Notes: a model not told the origin generated them from the sequence alone. A stretch of DNA of 64,000 nt from Muraenolepis orangiensis (GCA_027704905.1 CM051020.1:11890483-11954482); one strand, 5' to 3'; positions 12,222-24,777 are shown, numbered from the stretch's first letter. A program made the numbers and translations.

Positions 12222-12660
12222 ATATGCCCACTGTGCGCCCATAGGGCTGTGCGCACTACAGGAGCCAGAATATGTTCGAGACAGAAGCGGCAACCACACC
12301 ACACAACTATATTATACTTATATTATATACTATATTTTATTATATATATAGACAGCATGTGTCAGATGTTGTCGTCGAGAAAAGAACGAACATGAAAAGA
12401 TGTGTTTGAGCAACGGCAGCAGCACCCATGACCCGAGACGCACACACACCCTCTGTGTGTGTTTGAGAGAGGAGGGATTTTTGTATCAGCAACCTTTGTA
12501 TCAGGATAATCATTGGCTTCATAAATATATTTTATATAATATAATATAGTATATTATATAAATATAATATAGCCATACAATATAGCTACCGCCTCTGCGT
12601 CGAACGCATCCGGCTCCTGCAGCGCGCACCACAGCCCCACGGGCGCACGGCGGGGACACA
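12222..12660. repeat. Large imperfect inverted repeat
   Basis: The left arm (about 12222-12350) carries a GTGCGCCCATAGGGCTGTG block and AGGAGCC followed by an AT-rich tract. The right arm (about 12530-12660) carries the reverse complement, including GGCTCCTGCAGCGCGCACC and the mirrored AT-rich tract. About 180 bp lie between. Probably a degraded fold-back transposable element. Confidence 0.6.
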
Positions 12661-12667
12661 GACAACC

Positions 12668-12722
12668 ACATAGAACATAGAACATAGAACATAGAACATA
12701 GAACATAGAACATAGGACATAG
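12668..12722. repeat. 7-bp tandem repeat (ACATAGA)n
   Basis: About seven near-perfect copies of a 7-bp unit, immediately beside the inverted-repeat arm. Confidence 0.9.
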
Positions 12723-12758
12723 CCCCGAACATACCTACTAACTACACAACGCCTGTTT

Positions 12759-13160
12759 TTACTCACTTGTTGACTCACTTATCTTTGCTCTCTTGGCACT
12801 GCTTAGGACTTGCTCTGTAGGAGCGTCACCGTCAGGCTGGGTCAACACGCTATAGGCACAGCTGATCAGATCTGCCCAGCTGATCAGATCAGGCTTCAAC
12901 AACAGTCGATGAGCGAAGCCACTCTTGAACTGACAATAGTTCTCAAATTCTTCTTCCAGAACATGTCGGCTGCACACCCGAGTTTGCCTGTCCGTCCCGG
13001 GAGGACGACAACACTTCGCCAACCACTGCCTTCGTGTATGAAGCCTCGATCGCTGAGTCGGCACTTTGAAGAAGTGTGCATGGTCCGGATTACTTTTGTC
13101 GGATACCTTGCAGTATTTTGCGATACAATACACGGCATTGTGTCGATATTGAACGATCAA
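12759..13160 (-). pseudogene. THAP-type zinc-finger relic
   Basis: On the minus strand a 133-codon frame contains the THAP-like pattern: CIAKYC, then HFFKVPTQ, a RRQWL tryptophan, RVCSRH, a following EEEFEN, and LLLKPD. The THAP fold uses C2CH zinc ligands plus conserved Pro, Trp and Phe, and these appear in the right order. No clean start, splice sites or partner domain are visible. THAP domains occur in P-element-like transposases and in host regulators. The nearby P2X7-like relic and inverted repeat favour a mobile origin. Confidence 0.45.
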
Positions 13161-13435
13161 TCAGCGCACAATGCACATGCCGAACAAAAGTGAATGACTG
13201 CTCGATTGGCGACTGCGGCGTGATCGAGCACTGTCTACGTCACAGCTGCAGAATTTGGTCACGTGAAAGACAAAATGGCATCTCCCACAGAAAGATCGAT
13301 TTTTAACATTTTTTAATTAAATAGAAAATAGCAGCGGGTGCTTGTGAACAACTCAGGGTATACTTAGAAGTTACTGTTTTATCAACCTATGTCCTTTTTC
13401 AAATGAGTGAACTATCCCTTTAAGGGATAATATTG

Positions 13436-13674
13436 TACCACCAGGTGTGAGTGTGATTGTGATGACATAGTGGGAGTGTCGACACAGATGTATGATGGTT
13501 AGATCAGTCTACCAGCCTACCCAGTGGACCGTACCAACTGGTATGCTCAATCTTTCCATCATAGATTTGGGTGGACACTCCCACTGTGTGATGTCACCAA
13601 GTAACAGACAAGTTTAGTCAAATGACAACTTTGGAAACGGCCTGTATGGCTAATCAGACTCACACCTGGTGGTA
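13436..13674. mobile_element. Fold-back MITE with long terminal inverted repeats
   Basis: The left end TACCACCAGGTGTGAGT is mirrored at the right end (ACTCACACCTGGTGGTA). Subterminal blocks also pair (GTGGGAGTGTCGAC with GTGGACACTCCCAC). A related half copy is at 2431-2545. No transposase is encoded. Confidence 0.75.
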
Positions 13675-14138
13675 TTATATAACCCCTTTAATATGGTGCT
13701 ATTACTTGGATGAACGCCATTAAAATATTAACAATGGTCCCAAACATTGTCTATTATCCCTCATAAAAATAGCTCAGAATAAGTGGTCCACAAGGATCAC
13801 AATCATATAACACAGGGACTGTAAGCACAGGAAAGAAAGCTTCTCTGAAACAATTAGGAAGGCTATTATTAAAGTGTGTGTGTGTGCGTGTGTGTGTTAC
13901 ACCAGCAGGTGATGGACTGAAGTAGAAGGAAGCACCTGTCAACTCTGATATACACATGCACAAAAACAGAGAGACTGTGAGAGAGAGAGCACGAGAGAGA
14001 GAGAGAGACCAAGAGCAAGGGGGTGAACGCAAGAGAGGGCAAGAACTAGAGTGAGAGATAAAGACATTTTACTGTAGCCATGAGTTGCTGTTACTATAAT
14101 ACTATTTTGTAGCCAATAACAAAAGTACAGTGTAACAC

Positions 14139-14147
14139 ACACGTACC

Positions 14148-14202
<55 letters not shown>

Positions 14203-14224
14203 ACCAACACACACACACACACAC
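14139..14224. repeat. (AC)n microsatellite with duplicated GTACCA interruptions
   Basis: Two AC arrays are each preceded by GTACCAACAC, suggesting internal duplication. Confidence 0.9.
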
Positions 14225-14229
14225 CTTGA

Positions 14230-17125
14230 AACCCAGCCTCTGGCTACATTTGGGTCCAAGTAATTTTTTACTGCACAGAAATTGCGTGTGCAATATAAGT
14301 AACTGTGGGTCTAAATAATAATAGTAATAATAATAATGTAGGCCTATAAAAAATTTGACCATATACGATTATGGAAAATAATTAGTCTGGGTCTGAGCGA
14401 TTAAAATTTAAATGGGGTTCGGCCCATTGGGGATGTTTGTTTGCATTTAATTCAGATTAAATGCTATTGTTATTGCAGCAGGAAGTCCGAAAGCTTTGCC
14501 TAATGGCTTCTCGTTTTTTTCTACCCTCCAAATGAATTAGGATTGCAGGACAACAAGGCAACTAAATCAGTCAAGCGTGTTTATGTTGTTCATGAAGACG
14601 AGTCGGCTTCAGTGTGCGTGTGCGTGCGTTGTGGCTGAGAGGGAAGATAATGGTTCCTTTGACTTGAATGTTATTTGAATGCAACTAAAACTTATCATAT
14701 CCAATGGCATGTGACAAGCACATAATAATACCTGCATTGTAATACAACTTTAATAAAACATTGGTGAGAACCGGTTGACACTGTTTAATACGACGCTATA
14801 ATCCAAAATCAAAGAAAAACAATACTGAAACACTACAATATATATATAATACTCTTTTTGTTTACATCTCAAGATCAATTTGCATTAAATGTAGCAGTCT
14901 CCAGTGACCCCCCCCCCCTCTTGTTTTATGAACATTATTTGCACTTGATATAGATGTGCTAATTAGACACTCTTCAATGAACGAGGGAATCATTCAAAGG
15001 CTTACCGAGAACTCTGGGTTTGGTGTTCATTGAGTGTTTCATTTCAAGAGAGTTCAGCTGTTCAATGGTTTAATTACGGTACGGTAGTGATTGGCTCCTC
15101 TTTGGCAACCTTTCATCACATTTGTGTGATTGATTGGATGTTAGTAACAGCCGACAAGCAGGCTGACTGCACAAACCGTAACAAAATGCCATTTTGACAA
15201 TATTCTCCACGCACGCCGTTTACCCGTGGATAATGACGCCGCTGGTTGCTTGATAATTGTTTGCCCGGGATAGGTTGTATAGAACAAACAGGCAGGAGCT
15301 GGTGGTCTGAGAGAGAGGAGAGCCATAATCTCCCAGACAGAACACTCATTAAATCCGAACATTTTGAACAAACCCGCTGCTGGGTTTCATGGGCCATATG
15401 GTTTTGGCCCATAAAAAGGCACCTGCATCCCTATAGGTCTGTTACTTGTAATGTGGTACATGGCCAGTACATTGTTATTGGATTATGGGTTGTAGGATAT
15501 AGGAGGCATTTTGTTGTGGTGAGACAACACATCACAAACCTTTCTTACATGCTCAGAGTCTCTCTTTCTATTCTCTCACTCTTAAAGCCTGCCAGGCAAT
15601 ACAAAACGCCTGGCAGTGTTATGAATGTTCTTTGTCATCGTCGCTATCCGCTTCTTCCAACATTCACCAGACCCAGCCCTCACTCTACCAGTGCACCACC
15701 GAGATAAGGAACACATTGTTCCCTTTAGCCAATGCTACGCACCAATCGCATATCTCCTGACAGGTCATTCTATTTTGAGTGCCGCTGATAATATATTGAA
15801 AGGTCACATTTAATTTTCATTCCAATTTCCAAAGGAGACATGACTATTTCCCACCTCTGAACTCGTCCCTTTGACAGCCGATGGGATGATTGCTAGTGGG
15901 CACTTTGGCAGGGACTGGACATACTGACAAGCTCTCTACTGCTCTACCGCTAAAAATGTACTTCAAGTACAGCAATCAAGTCGTGCAATTTGTTTAAGCT
16001 ATTTGTTTCACCATTTTTTAAACAACGAAAGCTTTCTAAATGCAGATTCTCTGTAATTACCTTTGAATTATCTTGGCTAAAGTCCAGTTTGTGGTATTCT
16101 TCCAGCATAGTGTGTGTGCTTGACTGTAGGAACTGAACAGATGCACAGGATGCAATGGGTGGTAATGCAGGCGGCATCCCCCATATTGTCTTCCCCGTGG
16201 CTGGTTCCATCTCTTCCATTTCCCCTTCCACTCTCATCTCAAATCATGCCACAGACACCTGAACAACAAACGCCGGTGATCATGTACACACATCATCACA
16301 ATCTACATCCCCCATCTCTGAGACCCATCTCGTCCCATCCGGGATGTATTCAAATTGCCTCACTATGTCAATATAATTTGTTTTCTGTGACTATATTTTC
16401 ATCTGCACAGTGCTGTACTTCTCCTTAAGGCATTTTTCATTGTGTTTTCATACACATACACTGATAATTAAATAAAAGTTTTTTAATGACTGTTTTGCAC
16501 CGGATATTTCAGTTTCCTCTACTCAAGTCGGAAAATGAGAGATTATATTTGTGTTGACTGAAAGCAAAGCGCTGTTATAATCAACCATTAACCGCAATGA
16601 CCCTAATTTCCTGGTTTGCAAAGCCTGTGCAAAATCTAATAAGGTATGTTTGACTTTGTTAAAATGCTGCCGATTGGTTGTATTGCCGTTGGTTCACTTT
16701 GGGTTGCATCCCTTACTTGACCTTTGTACTTTTCCTACCCTTAGAGGTGACCTTGACTAACCCCCTGTTCTGTAGACATGTAGGTGTCAAGTTCAAAGCC
16801 CCACAGACAGAAGCGTTTGGCAAAACAGAAGCACGTAAAATACTTTCATCATAATAATGTAGTGGACGGTGGGGATGATTTAAATAAATATCTAAATAAA
16901 CATATAAGCAAAAATAAATAAAGATTATAGATAATATTAATATTCACTATTTACACCATTTAATCCTAAACATATCATCACATTGTAAGATAATAATCCA
17001 TAAATGACACGCGTGTCATGTGTGGATGACACAACAGTCGTTATGGGGCGTCATAACGTTTCACCTTGTCTATTGTTAAATGGCAGTTGCGTGACCGGAG
17101 GGAAGAACCAAGGGGGTTGAGAGTG
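14230..17125. other. Longest stretch with little recognisable repeat, no gene seen
   Basis: Apart from short AT-rich runs and a C run near 14911, I see no repeat family and no exon with a domain. The low repeat content compared with its neighbours makes it a reasonable place to look for conserved non-coding elements. Confidence 0.35.
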
Positions 17126-17129
17126 CAGA

Positions 17130-17420
17130 GAGAGAGAGCGAGAGAGAGAGAGACGTGGAGCATCAACTGCAGACAGTAGTGCTCACACATCTTCACTTTA
17201 AGTGCACTCACTGTTCAGCCACTCCAATGGACCCGGGGAGTGAGTGACAAGAAGTGTGGAGAAAGGAGAAAAGAAGACAACAAAAAAAGGCAGACAGAAA
17301 GAAAAATACTACACCCAACCAACCAAGACTTTGGGTGAAATCCATTCAGAAGAAAAACCGGAAGAAAAGCAGGAGAATAAAACGAGAGAGCGAGAGAGCG
17401 AGAGAGAGAGCGAGAGAGAG
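17130..17420. repeat. Two GA-rich microsatellites
   Basis: GA/GAGC-rich tracts at about 17130-17154 and 17385-17420, separated by A-rich sequence with no supported gene. Confidence 0.8.
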
Positions 17421-17461
17421 TGATAAAGGCGTCAATGAGTTAAGGTGTATTTCCTCTAGAC

Positions 17462-17828
17462 CAGTGGTTCTTAACCTTTTTGGAGGTACTGAACCCCGCA
17501 AGTTTCATACGCGCATTCACAAACCCTTCGTAATAGGAAAAATAAAATATGATATTACGCTGAAAATCCCGATCGTAAAGTCCAACGGGGGGGGGGGGGG
17601 GAGGTATGTCGCGATCGTGAACATTGTGTGTGGCTTTTTTTTTTAATGAAGATCGTGATTCTGTGGGAATCAGAATTCCTTTATTTGTCACTCACGTTAT
17701 TGTTAACAATAATAATAATAAAAATGATTTATATATATCAACAACAAAAAAATAGTACCTCCGCCGAACCCCTGAGACTGACTCACCGAACCCCTGGGGT
17801 TCGATCTAACCCAGGTTAAGAACCACTG
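17462..17828. mobile_element. hAT-type MITE with 8-bp target-site duplication
   Basis: The 367-bp element starts CAGTGGTTCTTAACCT and ends with its complement (AGGTTAAGAACCACTG). It is flanked by the 8-bp duplication CTCTAGAC at 17454-17461 and 17829-17836. An 8-bp duplication and CAGTGGTTC termini are hallmarks of the hAT superfamily. Subterminal ACTGAACCCC/CGAACCCC blocks are also mirrored. It encodes no transposase, so it must have moved with a partner's enzyme. A poly-G run lies inside at about 17587-17601. Confidence 0.92.
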
Positions 17829-18255
17829 CTCTAGACCTTTGGTATATATTTCCGACAGCATGTAAAAGGGGAGAGTTCAATAGATCTTTAAGAGGAAGTC
17901 TTATTTTTTTTCTCTCTCGTCTTTGAGGCCAGATGTCACTTCAGTTGGGCACTTTATCGCCCTCTGTAGATCGTCTATCCACACGTAATTAGGCCACGGT
18001 TTAACTTTCAGCTTTTATAGAGTGAATAGCAGTTGTATTGCGATTCTTACACAAATGCAAACCAGTAGCAGTACCCTCTGGGTTCTTTTTGAAGAGAGAG
18101 GCGTATATAATATGGACTTTGATACAATTTGCTAGCTTGCGCAATGGTTTTGCATAGGTATGCTGTTTTGTGACAAAATGCGGTTAGATGCTGAAAAAAA
18201 TACCCTTGGTAATGTATAGCGAGCTGTGTTTTGACTACGTAGACTAACTTGTGGA

Positions 18256-18540
18256 GCCTTACCAAGGTGCCACTGAAGAAAGCACGCCTCCACTTGCCTG
18301 AACACCTGCCTCGAGGAGATCACAGCTTGGATGACAGACAACTTTCTCCAACTCAACGGCAGAGAACACATCCTCCTGGTCAGCATTCCTCATCACACCC
18401 ACGGTAACACCACAACCGCCCTCACCCAAACTACGCCATGCCCTAACCGCAGCTGACGCCGAGAGGCTCATTCATGCTTTTATCTCCTCCTCCAGGTTGG
18501 ATTACTGCAATGGTCTCCTGGTCGGCCATTATGAGGAGGA
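18256..18540 (+). mobile_element. L2-like LINE reverse-transcriptase fragment
   Basis: One frame reads CLNTCLEEITAWMTDNFLQLNG and another reads AERLIHAFISSSRLDYCNGLL. Both are segments of L2-type reverse transcriptase that are normally further apart, so the copy is internally deleted and frameshifted. Confidence 0.7.
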
Positions 18541-18655
18541 GCATTTCAAGCTGAGAAACGCGCTGATATTTGTGCAGCGTGACTATTTTCAACATCAACA
18601 TCAACATCAACATCAAAGAGTTTGGAGTTTGGTCATTGGACATTGGATGGATGGA

Positions 18656-19025
18656 TAGCTAGTGTTGGCATTAGCCACAGTGGGAGGCTGTGCTGAGCTA
18701 CATTGGTTAGCTTGTGTTGGCATTAGCCACAGTGTGAGGCTGTGCTGAGCTACATTGGTTAGCTTGTGTTGGCATTAGCCACAGTGTGAGGCTGTGCTGA
18801 GCTACATTGGTTAGCTAGTGTTGGAATTAGCCACAGTGTGAGGCTCAGCTACATTGGTTAGCTAGTTTTGGCATTAGCCACAGTGTGAGGCTGTACTGAG
18901 CTACATTGATTAGCGAGTGTTGGCATTAGCCACAGTGTGAGGCTGTGCTGAGCTACATTGGTTAGCTTGTGTTGGCATTAGCCACAGTGTGAGGCTGTGC
19001 TGAGCTACATTAGTTAGCTAGTGTT
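18656..19025. repeat. 52-bp tandem repeat (minisatellite), about 7 units
   Basis: The unit contains GTTGGCATTAGCCACAGTGT and GAGCTACATTGG. One unit has a short deletion. The array ends next to the truncated 5' end of the following LINE. Confidence 0.95.
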
Positions 19026-19033
19026 GCATTCAT

Positions 19034-21900
19034 GAATTAATTGGAAAGACCCGGCAAATCCCATAACATCTAATCGGGAATCAATGATATTTTTGGAGAG
19101 TATCAAAGATGCATTCTTAAGTCAACATGTGGCTGAGCCAACTAGATATCGGAACGGGCAGAAGGAAAACACCTTGGATTTGATTCTAACCTCCGATGCA
19201 GATGCTGTCAGTGACCTGAATATACGCCCACAATTAGGAAAAAGTGACCACTGTGCACTGTCTTTCAAAACACCAGGTGTGCTGCCGAAGACTAAAGTAA
19301 ACAACCGATGCCTGAACTACAACAAAGGAAATGACATAGCTATGAGGAATGACCTCGACATTGCATGGGAAGAGGAGCTTACATTGAAGAACGTTGAGCA
19401 GAGTTGTTGCTTACTCAAAGATAAGATTACGCTCTCATGCAGAACATTTGTCCCAAGCATGAAAGTAGGTTTGAAAGCCAAAAAGCCACTCTGGATGATG
19501 AATGATGCCACTCTGGTCAAAGTGAAGAAGAAGTACAGCTCCTGGCGCAGGTACCTGGAAAAAAAATCCGGAGAACAACAACAAGAGTATGCTCGAGCCA
19601 GAAATCAATCGAGATGGACCACCCGTAAAGCTCAGCGTAATTTCGAAAGAGAAAACTTGCACAAGAGGTCAAGAAAAACCCCAAGGCGTTCTGGCGATAT
19701 GTCATATCCTAAACTAGTGTACGTAGTAGTATACCTGACCTAGACCGGATTGATAGAGAGGGACAAACCACCTCTGATGAAGAGAAGGCTGATGTTCTCA
19801 ATGATTTCTTTGGTAAAGTGTTCACCACGGAGAACTTGAAACACATCCCAAAAGTCATCCCAAGAGATATAGCCTCAGTCATCGACCAATTGGTAATCAC
19901 TTCCGACCAAGTCCAGAAGAAATTGAGACATCTGAACCCAAACAAGTCATGCGGCCCTGACCAGATCCATCCACGGGTAATGAGAGAACTGGCCAGCACT
20001 CTTGCAGTACCACTGAGTATAATTTACAACAAGTCCATCCTGACAGGTGATCTTCCAGGTGATAAGCACACACCTGGCAATTATCGTCCAGTGAGCTTAA
20101 CATCAATTTGCTGCAGAATTATGGAATCACTCGTTAAGGACTGTCTGACGGAGCACATGAAAGCCCAGTGCTATTTCACTCCTGACCAACATGGCTTCCT
20201 TAGCGGACGTTCAACTATGACCCAACTGATAGAGAGCCTGGAAGAATGGACACAAATAATAATGAGGACCAATGCTTGGATGTTGTGTCTCTATTGTGAT
20301 TCTCTATATTGTGACTCATGGTAAAACTAAAAAGCTATGGTATTACTGGCTATATAGGAAAATGGATTGAAGGCTTTCTGACAGGACAGTGCCAACGGGT
20401 CTGCGTGAATGGTCACCTAACATCATGGGCTGATGTTACCAGTGGGGTGCCACAGGGCAGTGTATTAGGCCCTCTATTATTCATCATTTTTATAAATGAT
20501 CTCCCTGATCTCCTCTGTGGTGGATTGCAAAATCTAAATCTACACTGATGATACTAAAATGTACAACAGAGTTAACACACAAGAGGAGGCAGTGGACCTT
20601 CAGAGAAATAGACATCTACCAGTGGTCACGGGACTGGCAATAATTGTTCCACCCGGAGAAGTGCCATATACTACAACTTGGCAAGCACTCAATTTCACAT
20701 AAGTACACAATGGGGAAAAAAACAAATGTAAAATAACTAAACACCACAGAGCAAGAGAAAGACCTTGGAGTGATAATAGACCATCAGTTACTTTTTGATA
20801 AACATTGTGAAAATATTGCAAATGCTGCAAATCAACTAGTGGGTGTGATGAGAAGAACTTTCACACATATTGATAGGATAACTTTCAATCTAATTTACAA
20901 GGGCTCATACGACCGCGGCTTGAGTATGCCTCATTGTCAGGATTGGCAGTTCTGCCTCCCCGCGTTCACAGCCCTCGTCCAGGTAGCCACGACCCCTTTT
21001 CACTTTCCGCATTCCTGTCACCGTTTCCCCAGTCCTCACCCGGATAGCCACGCCCCCTATCATGTCCCGCATTCATGTCACCGTTTCCCAGCCCTCGTCC
21101 AGGTAGCCACGCCCCCTTGTTAGTGCTCCCCCCGCAGCTGCAGCGCATAACCGTTAATTTCCCCCTCATGTTTTCCTGCCCGTCTTATTGGCTGCCTGGG
21201 ACCTCATTGTTTCCACCTGTTATGTTCCGTGTGTTTAAATAGGCGGCGTCTTGTTTTGTTCGGGGCCAGTTCATTATATATATACTGTTTCGTTGGTTGT
21301 TAGACTCGGTCTTGTTTCATGTGCATGAACAAGCGTCATGTTTCCACGTCATGCCACCTTCAGGTTTTTGGAGTTATGTCTTTTGCTTTTGAGCTTTATG
21401 CGTTTCCATCTAAGTGATTTTTGTGTTACTGTATTTATCAGTAAAGACTCTTTATTTTGGTACGTGTGTCATCGTGTCGTGCATTTGGGTTCACCTCCTA
21501 AGTCCCCGTTCCTCATTCTCCCCGCGGCAACCCGTGACACTCATCCGTCTGGTGCCCTATTCATGTTTAAGAACTTGAAAAGCTCTAATCTGTGCAGCGT
21601 AGAGCAACTAGACTGGTAATAGGTCTGAACAGACATAGTTACGAAGAGCATGACTAATTTGATGTGGACAGTGATAGGATGTTGCCAGCTGCAAGAGGGA
21701 GGATCACCAGAGGTCATTCCCTGCGTATCGTGAAAGCGAGAAGTAACCACAAGCCGAGATCGCACTTCTTCTCACAAAGGGTCGTCAATGATTGGAACGG
21801 TCTTCCATAGGACGTGGTGAATGCTATGTCGCTAAACGCCTTCAAATCGCAGACTTCAAGGCTGCAGCGGGCTGCAGTTTTCATCTTGAATGAAAACTAG
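19034..21900 (+). mobile_element. CR1/L2-group non-LTR retrotransposon, truncated and broken
   Basis: The copy begins inside the endonuclease domain (INWKDP, then LDLILTS and GKSDHCALSF). It continues through the reverse transcriptase (CGPDQIHPRV, YRPVSLTS, QHGFLSGRST, GVPQGSVLGPLLFIIFINDL, then the YTDDTKMY catalytic block, which is YADD in active relatives) and ends with RLEYAS, SVWCPI, RRATRLVIGL and FFSQRVVNDWNGLP. Frame changes near 19700, 20300 and 20545 and several stops make it inactive. A solo LTR at 20935-21539 splits RLEYAS from SVWCPI. Confidence 0.85.
20935..21539 (+). mobile_element. Solo LTR with 5-bp target-site duplication, inserted in a LINE
   Basis: The 605-bp unit starts TGTCAGG and ends CCCGTGACA. 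It is flanked by CTCAT at 20930-20934 and 21540-21544. Removing it joins two parts of the surrounding LINE reading frame, which confirms both ends. It carries an internal partial tandem repeat (GTAGCCACGCCCCC blocks), a TATATATATA stretch near 21275 and an AGTAAAGA poly-A-signal-like motif. TG...CA ends with a 5-bp duplication suit a Gypsy-type LTR element. Confidence 0.9.
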
Positions 21901-22904
21901 TCTTCATCTCCTGACTTTCCAGTGACTTGATTAGGAGCGGTGTATAGGCTATATCTCTGCCTTCCCACCGTATCAGCTATCTATCTCTGAACAAAGCCCT
22001 CCATAAGCAGCAATACGTCTGAAACAGCGCTGCCCCCGATCCCGAGGCGGGTCTTGAATCAGGATCATAACAACCCCACATTCCACTCAATGTGAAAAGT
22101 GAAATATTACTGCGGCTCTGAGCAGCCCAACTAAGTTGGCCTGGAGACTGCAGTGCAGCAAATACATGGCGTTTCTTTCATTCAACGGGGAGGAAAATAT
22201 AGCATACAGGCATACAGACGCATGAGGGAAGAATGCATCAATTATGTTTAACTTTTAATTTGCAAACAGCAAAACCACTAGGCTTACCCTGTCAATCAAT
22301 GTTTTTTGTCCATGAAAAATTGCTCTCTTTCAAGCTACTATTGGTCTTTACCGACAGCAAAAATGAAGCACATTCTTTTGGACACAAAAAACTCCAGGAT
22401 CAGCTGAAAGGTTTGCAGTTATTGCGTTGTTTTGACGTTGAGTTGCAGTGGTAAATAGATAAGCATGTTCCCTCGTGTTCATAATAGCCATTAACAAATC
22501 TAAGCTTGACAATTGACAATCTTGACAATTGGGAATCATGATTCTCAATGGTGAAGTGTTCTATTATGTTAACAACCACCGTACTCAGTGGTTGCTAACC
22601 ACTGGATATGTACGCAAGATGGTGTTGAACGCCGCCGTGAATATGAATGAACCACTGAACCCTGTACTTCCATTCTGTTGTTTTAAGGCAAACAGGGGTG
22701 TAGTCACAGCCATTAATTATGGGCCTGTTCCATTGGTATGCCAGTAAGTAAGACCCAGAGAGCAACCTTACATTGATCACAGTGGCACTTGTGACACATG
22801 TGGAAGGCACAGACCCGAATGTTACTGGTCAGAGCCACTGTTCACCTTGCTTTGACACTTGCTGTCAAGAGTCTGTTAGTAATGATACAGCCCATAAACG
22901 AATG
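21900..22904. other. Intergenic, no gene seen
   Basis: No exon or repeat family recognised. Confidence 0.4.
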
Positions 22905-23140
22905 GGCCCTTTTCACAGGTCGGTTCAAGGACGGCTGAACTGTTAGGAGTGCTGCTACTTTCATGACCAATCACCAATATGACACAGGGTCATACTGCTT
23001 ATTACCCTGACTTATTACTTATTACTGGACTTATTTCTGGACTGTACTATACTGTATTTATGAGGCTGCTACCACTCACTACGGTGCTGCTACTACAGTC
23101 ACTCTGTGGGACATGGGAGATATTTATCAACCATTCATTT
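22905..23140 (+). mobile_element. Degenerate LINE 3' region
   Basis: The GCTGAACTGTTAGGAGTGCT block and following CTGGACTT/CTGTACT-rich sequence match the better copy at 54060-54700. Confidence 0.5.
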
Positions 23141-23442
23141 GTACGTACCTTCTCATCAGTGCAACATCCCCCCCCCCCCTGCTTTCAATTGTTGTGTTTC
23201 AAGTGGAAATTTCACCTATAAAACAGTGAGTGTGTGTCAAAGTTATACCGACAGAAAATTTAAAACGTTTGACTGTGTTAGAAGAACTCAGGGGTTTATT
23301 TTACCTTCACTAGGAACCAGAGAATGTTCCGGCATCGCTGTTGTGTCAAGTGTTATTTCCTGCAGTGAAGGGGAAAAGAGTTTCAAATAAGCCTCTTGGA
23401 CCGACTTTCACAACTGTGAAATGAATTTCATGACCCCCTCCC

Positions 23443-23460
23443 ACACACACACACACACAC
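23443..23460. repeat. Short (AC)n microsatellite
   Basis: Dinucleotide run. Confidence 0.9.
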
Positions 23461-23461
23461 G

Positions 23462-24335
23462 TTAGTAGTACCTGTCCACTGGTTACAATTTGATTTGTGA
23501 TGTGTAACACTCTAGAAATGCAATAAGCTCAGGTGAGCTATTGCTATGGTATGATCCACTACTACATTAATAACCCACTGTCATCTAGATTGAAAATCTA
23601 TCATTTGGGCCACTTTCAGATGTATTCCAAGGTACTATATACTGTAGATCTGCCAGGATGTTAATTGACATTCCAAAATTTAGCAAATAAGTCAATAAAA
23701 GGCCTCTAGTCTGAACGGAGAACAACAACAAATGTTACAATTAATTGACATTGGAGCTTGAGCAGAGATTACCTGGAACAGTCTACCTCTGCTAATAAGA
23801 TATGTGGCTTAATGCTACCGACGCATAGCTTCTACCAATTAAAGCTAAATACGCTCATAACAACGGAACATGAATAGCCAAAGTGGGAGACTAGCCTGCT
23901 TGCATTTCATGCATGTTCACCAGCCCGAGCGCCCCGTGTTGTTGATAAAAGAGAAACGAGAGAAAAATGTTGTGTGCTTTCAGTGAAATGATTGCTTTGA
24001 CATAACTGAGTTATTTTATAAGGTCACCGTGGTGTATGAAGTAATACTCCATCCTGCCTACGCATGGAACTTTGGCCAAGAGGACTTTGACAGTCATAGA
24101 GCCATAGAGAGCACTCTTTATGTTGGTTTGTCCACCCTCCCCCTTTTAAGTCATTCTTCTTGGTGTGTTTGATTCGTTTCTAACGTATTCATCCGGTCAT
24201 CTGTTACACACACGCTAGCCATCCCCAGTTCCCATAGCGAATGAGTGGGGAAACAGTGGGTTGAACCAAGGCGAAAAGCCCACTAAAATACTAAGAATGA
24301 ATATGTATATCTGTAAATCTGAATCCCCCTTGGTG
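23462..24335. other. Intergenic, no gene seen
   Basis: No exon, RNA gene or repeat family recognised. Confidence 0.4.
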
Positions 24336-24339
24336 GTCG

Positions 24340-24443
24340 TTAAATATAAATCAAAGCACAGCACAGCTTTTGTCTGGTACATAATGGCCAGTTAAATATA
24401 AATCAAAGCAAAGCACAGCTTGTGTCTGGTACAGAATGGCCAG
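24340..24443. repeat. 52-bp direct tandem duplication
   Basis: Two copies of TTAAATATAAATCAAAGCA... with three or four differences. The unit is unrelated in sequence to the 52-bp array at 18656. Confidence 0.9.
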
Positions 24444-24777
24444 GGGATATGGCCCCAGTGAAATAGCTGCGATGCTTTTCTAAGAAGTGTGTCTGTATGT
24501 CTCGCAGTTGCATAATGTTTAAAAGAGAGCTATAGAAATGTGGTGGACAGAATGTTCCACTCTGTGTCGTAAAAGTGAAAACGCGAATTGTTATTTGAAC
24601 ATGTCTTTTTGCATTCTTTTAGCATCTTTGTTTAGAGATTTTAAAATATGCCATACAATAGTGGCATCACTGAGAGATTGGTGGTTTCCCTTTGGGTGTC
24701 TAAATTAAAAGCTAATGATTTAAATTATATGTTTAGGATGGACATCGATAATGCACTGCATGGCAAACAAATCAAAT

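Noticed and set aside
18656..19025. CRISPR-like array
   Set aside because: The 52-bp units are contiguous with no spacers, the genome is eukaryotic and no cas genes are present.
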